Source: Trichobilharzia szidati
Taxonomy: Eukaryota > Platyhelminthes > Trematoda > Strigeidida > Schistosomatidae
NCBI GenBank assembly: GCA_944472155.2
Contig: OX235279.1
Coordinates: 58,749,564-58,813,563, forward strand
Length of the DNA stretch: 64,000 nucleotides
Direction: 5' to 3'
Shown: positions 60,224-64,000 of the stretch, one piece after another
How the letters are laid out: every line of letters begins with the position of its first letter
How positions within the stretch are numbered: the first letter of the stretch is position 1
The notes under the pieces: model-generated
The model's input: only the letters and a program-made list of their open reading frames with translations
What the model was told of the DNA's origin: nothing
Databases searched by the model: none
Translations under genes and position numbers: made by a program

Positions 60224-60420
60224 GCGGTGGCGTCGGTGGCACAGTGGTTAGGACTCTCGCCGACCGTGCTCATGGTCCGGGGTTCGATCCCTGCCGGCGC
60301 ACACCCGATATCTATGGTCGGCCTGTAAATTTGGGCTACCGATATCCATGCTGAAAGTTCCATACTTGTACTGAAAACACTCTGTGGAATCAAGCTGTAA
60401 TCAAAAATGAAGAATAAATA
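60224..60420 (+). mobile_element. tRNA-derived SINE, family B, second copy
   Basis: Head GTCGGTGGCACAGTGGTTAG, B-box GGGGTTCGATCCCTGCC, body GGGCTACCGATATCCATGC and GAAAGTTCCATACTTG, A-rich tail. Matches the minus-strand copy at 37905-38058. The head has the box A and B words of a tRNA gene but continues into a non-tRNA body. Confidence 0.8.
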
Positions 60421-61855
60421 AAATAGTTAAGCTGAAGTCAATTAACAATAAATTTCTCAGAAATGTTTATCATTGTCACCAAGTAACTTCAGTATACAAG
60501 CTGCTTGTAAAAAGTTTAGTGTAATAGTAACATTGAACAGCATTATAAATGTAGAAGGGTTTTCAGAATATATCTAGATCAACAGCATCACTGATGAAGT
60601 AATATATTTCACTTCAGAAATATTTTCCCCTCAAAATATCGAACACAATGATGTGAGATGGATGCTTGTTGAAGTAGAATCAACGTCACCTAAAACTTCC
60701 ATCTGATTGAAATATGAATTTAAAAGAGTTTACAACGCTTCTGTCGAAGTTTTGTAGTGCGATTTAAAATAACTTGTTTTTTAAAATTAGTTATACGGTG
60801 AAAAAATTTTATATTCTATTTTTATTGAGTAGGTTTACATAACCACTTCTGGTGTTGGGATTGGTCATGTAGTAACAGTGTAACTACCTTTATCAACATG
60901 TCTTGGGACACAGTACTTCTGTTCATTTATCTTCAGTGACAATAATGGTATTGCATTGATTTCTGACTAGGTGAATGTAATAATAAGATGCATTGATACT
61001 TATTGCTTCGTCAAGCTTGGGAGATAATAATCTTCAAAATACCAACACTGTAATTTTGCAACGAAAAAATACTCACTAACCATATATATATATATGTATA
61101 TATACATAAGTATTTTTACCACGTTTAATCAAGAGTGTAAAATGATTGTCAAAAGAAACATGATCAAACAAACAAAAACTAAATATTTCCTCATGGCGAA
61201 GAAAGATTAATTTCTTTTTGAATATAAACTTCAGTCCATATAGTCTGAAAAATTCTGCTTATGCGGTATACAGTTAACTGAGAATCACCTTTTTCACTAA
61301 TCAACATAAATGCGGAATGTCGGATTCATGATTGTTATCCATCACATACTGAGTGATCATATCGCTGAAGACTTTTGCACATATCAGTCACAAGTTCTGT
61401 GAAATATGCTCAGATATACTGTGGACAATTCTCCTTACTGCTCCTCAATATCTGCACTCCAACAATTATATCAGTATATATAGTCAGTGATTACGTGGAC
61501 GGTGGGCTTATAGATTTGAAACTGGTCCTTAGGAAGCTTGAGGCTCACCTAACGGCTGGATATGTTCCCTTCATTGCTGGACATGAATAGCTATAACGCC
61601 ATAGTGTTTAATACTTCAAAAATACACATGGAATGCCATTCGAAAAATCTAATTGAGTTTCTCCACGAAGAGGTAAAACACCTGTTTACCTCTGAGGTTT
61701 GAAATAGTTCCTAAACTGATTTATTTCGTTATCGAAACTCCTCTTATACAGCACTGACCGTCACAAAACCCAATAAGTGAATTCTATCATTTACTTCAAA
61801 ACTAATTGTTTGACATTTTTCAAAGTATTTATTTTTGCATAATCATTCATGACAG

Positions 61856-62156
61856 GTTGCCATCAGTAATCGTGACGGAGTCCTAGCTCTGCCTACGAGG
61901 AGTGGTTCACACAATGATTCATCATCTAGTGAAGAGTTCATATCTGGACGTGTGGCCACTTCAGAAGGAGTTATGATAGAAGACGACAGTTCTGAAACAC
62001 AGTTTATCACCATACAATGTTTGTCTGAGCCATCTCCACGGGTAAATCAAAGTCACACCGACGACACACAGTCATTTTTATCGGCGAATGTCTTAGAATC
62101 AACTACATTTATAACCCTTCATGATGAATCACAAGTAACAAACTTTGAATCAGCAA
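61856..62156 (+). CDS. mib1: Probable mind bomb exon 6, Ser/acidic-rich
   Basis: Follows GACAG and is open in the frame set by exon 5 (phase 0 in). A good GTGAGT donor at 62157 leaves one base of a codon. The 100 codons read VAISNRDGVLALPTRSGSHN, then SSSSEEFISGRVATSEGVMI and a Ser/Thr/acidic stretch. It has no domain, but composition matches the end of exon 5. Similarity to known mind bomb proteins is not visible, so the assignment rests on strand, phase, splice sites and composition. Confidence 0.55.
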
Positions 62157-64000
62157 GTGAGTTTCTGTTTCCCAGGATATTACAGCTGAATTTTGAATTG
62201 GTTTATTGAGTTAACGGGTAGTTTTCAAGCTGTTAAAAGTAGACTGCAAAGCATTGTAATTCGGTCATCAACTTCAATTATTTTATTGAAACATGTGATT
62301 ATTACAACTCGGAAAATGGCAGCTGTGGAAATTTTGGAGTTTTCTAAACAATCAGCTATAAAAACCACGACCTTCTCTATGACCCGGTTAATGTTTAGTT
62401 AGAAACTAAAAACCATTGTAAATCCTTAATAAAAATGGCATTTATGAGGGACAGATTTGAAGGTGAATAAGTTCTTTTTAAATGTTACGTGCATTGTTTC
62501 CGTAAAAGACACATTCAGGTTCTATTAAATAATGTTCTTCACAGGAACGACAAAAAGTTGTCTTCAGATCAGTCTCTAACAAACTTCATCATCCAGATAA
62601 TGAATATGAGAATTTCCTGGTTTATGATGTTACCAAAATTGATAATTGAGCTTTACAATTAGATGATTTGTGGTAAAATAATTCAATGCAATGCATTTCT
62701 CACATGGAAGAATCACTTAAAATGGAGGAAAAGGCTGTTTCTTTCTGATTCATGACAAATTAGTCTCCACCTTGCTTCCAGGCCTTTCTGCACTACAGGA
62801 TAATGCTTCTAGGTTTCAGCTCCAGGAACTGTTAAATCTACTGCTTGTTTCCTTAAAGTCAACATTCATTTCGTTAATACTTATTAAAGATCACTACTTG
62901 ATATGATTTTGCAGTATAGTGGCCAGGTGATTTGTTACCTTCCAATATTTTTTCAGCTATCCTAACTACTTTCGCTTCTTCGCCTCGGATTGTTAAAGGT
63001 CAAGACTTCGATTTGTGCTCTTGGTCTCTTAAAGATTTATATTTTTCAGTTAAAGGAAAGCTTTAGTAATTTACCAAACAGTAATAACATTGCTTAGTTG
63101 TCTTTGCTTCTTGCAGTTCTCTCTATTGTGACTTCTATTAACGTCTATGATTTCGGGTTAACTCATACATATAACCTGCGTACGGCATTCTTCTCTAGTC
63201 CTGAAAATTATAATGTAGATTAGATTAATTTTGTTTCAGAGTTCGTTTTAGGCACTTTAAATAAATAATAATAATTTGCTTTATTCCAAAACAGTACATG
63301 TGATACAGAATGGAATTCTCAGCATTTTTACTGCAGTATTGCATCCAGTTAGTACATTATCAATAAATAGAATTCTACATAGATTAAGGAAACCACAGTT
63401 CCTTATTACAACAACACATTGGCATGTCGGTAGCAAAGGTAAAGCTGAAACAGTGTTTGAAGGTGTTAGAAAAGTGGGAGCTGTCTTATTTACTGGCGTA
63501 AGCGAGAGAAAGAAACAAAGCAGCACATAACGGAAAAAGAAGAGAGAGAAAAAGAAAAGAAAAAAAGAAAATGTTGTACCTATTGATGATGTGAGTTAGA
63601 AAGACGAGATCCAGTTGTACTACTGACTATTTAATGAATTATAAGTGTCACGCCTAATGCTTTCTTTATCACACAGAACACGAGCTAAATGATATTTGAT
63701 GCAAACACTTTGCTGTATTTTATCCATTTAAAGGCGCTTATGCAATCACTCCCCAGATGGACACTTTTTAGATTTCTTTGAGCACATCTATTCAACACTA
63801 ATATTGTTAGTGACTACTAATCTAGAATATTCTAAGTATGTAAACATATATATATATAATTGTAGAGCCAGAAGAGGAATTTATCGAAAAGGATATTTTT
63901 TGCTCAAATGTTTTTTTATATTTTTTTGTTGGTCTTAATGTCTCCAGTCTCGTCGCATTGCGTGACTTTTCACATATTCTGCTCAGCCTGCTTTAAGCAC
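62157..64000 (+). other. mib intron 6 or further gene sequence
   Basis: No exon is supported. A short open stretch after TTTTTTCAG at 62957 is in phase but too weak to call. 63535-63590 is a purine-rich GA/AAAG tract. A short (TA)n lies near 63846-63858. Confidence 0.5.

Larger units (their letters stand above)
57896..61855 (+). other. mib intron 5
   Basis: GTGAGT to GACAG. Holds the palindromic mini-PLE (59233-59494) and a family B SINE (60224-60420). No other feature recognised. Confidence 0.65.

Noticed and set aside
62957..63063. Possible next mib exon after TTTTTTCAG
   Set aside because: It is in phase with exon 6 and open for about 35 codons, but there is no convincing donor and no domain similarity, so chance is likely.
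1..64000. CRISPR arrays, rRNA genes, bacterial operons
   Set aside because: None seen; the sequence is clearly an animal nuclear genome with spliceosomal introns.

Overview
The window looks like a blood fluke (Schistosoma) chromosome segment. The protein-coding exons belong to animal gene families. The DNA is AT-rich, introns run to several kilobases, and the gene space is filled with flatworm-type repeats: an RTE-clade LINE resembling SR2, Penelope-like elements (PLEs), a CsRn1/Boudicca-type Gag, tRNA-derived SINEs, and a repeat carrying a schistosome-type hammerhead ribozyme core. The organism assignment is inference from these families; no marker gene proves the species.

Layout. (1) 1-8269, plus strand: the 3' end of a large ZFHX/zfh-2-type homeobox gene. 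Two phase-0 exons (2091-4425 and 6297-7523) carry one homeodomain each, a PLDLS CtBP-type motif and two zinc fingers stretched by Ser/Asn-rich insertions. (2) 8270-23175: a gene-poor interval holding a decayed PLE tail, a SINE with a near-complete hammerhead lacking one core base, a (TAC)14 microsatellite and an old RTE endonuclease relic. (3) 23176-23946, minus strand: an intact single-exon SPEF1/CLAMP gene (ciliary microtubule-associated calponin-homology protein). (4) 24150-36424: a graveyard of retroelements with CR1-type RT fragments, a CsRn1-like gag, and one minus-strand Ty3/Gypsy element with an LTR at each end. That element has been split by an RTE LINE (16-bp target duplication) and by an internally deleted gag-integrase LTR element. 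(5) 36755-37126, minus: a possible membrane-protein exon of unknown identity. (6) 38632 to the end, plus: the 5' half of a mind bomb (MIB1-type) E3 ubiquitin ligase gene. Six exons are placed, joining in compatible phase: MIB/HERC2 domain, ZZ finger, second MIB/HERC2 domain, then a long Ser-rich region. RING and ankyrin exons must lie beyond the window.

The mib introns hold the most interesting structures. Intron 2 has a 490-bp-arm foldback with almost identical arms. Intron 3 has a 0.7-kb terminal-inverted-repeat element. Intron 4 has an almost intact RTE LINE, antisense to the gene, that is itself split by a nearly intact PLE; both insertions keep clean target duplications. Intron 5 has a 238-bp element: a 12-bp target duplication, a 37-bp leader, and a perfect 87-bp palindrome with a 27-nt loop. 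This small element repeats, in miniature and without coding sequence, the end structure of the full-length PLE (leader plus inverted terminal segment). It is my best candidate for an undescribed entity, a 'snap-back' mini-PLE. A second candidate is a SINE family whose body is derived from the 5' end, not the 3' end, of the RTE LINE.

The host genes are unrelated in function (transcription factor, cilium protein, Notch-pathway ubiquitin ligase) and show no sign of working together.
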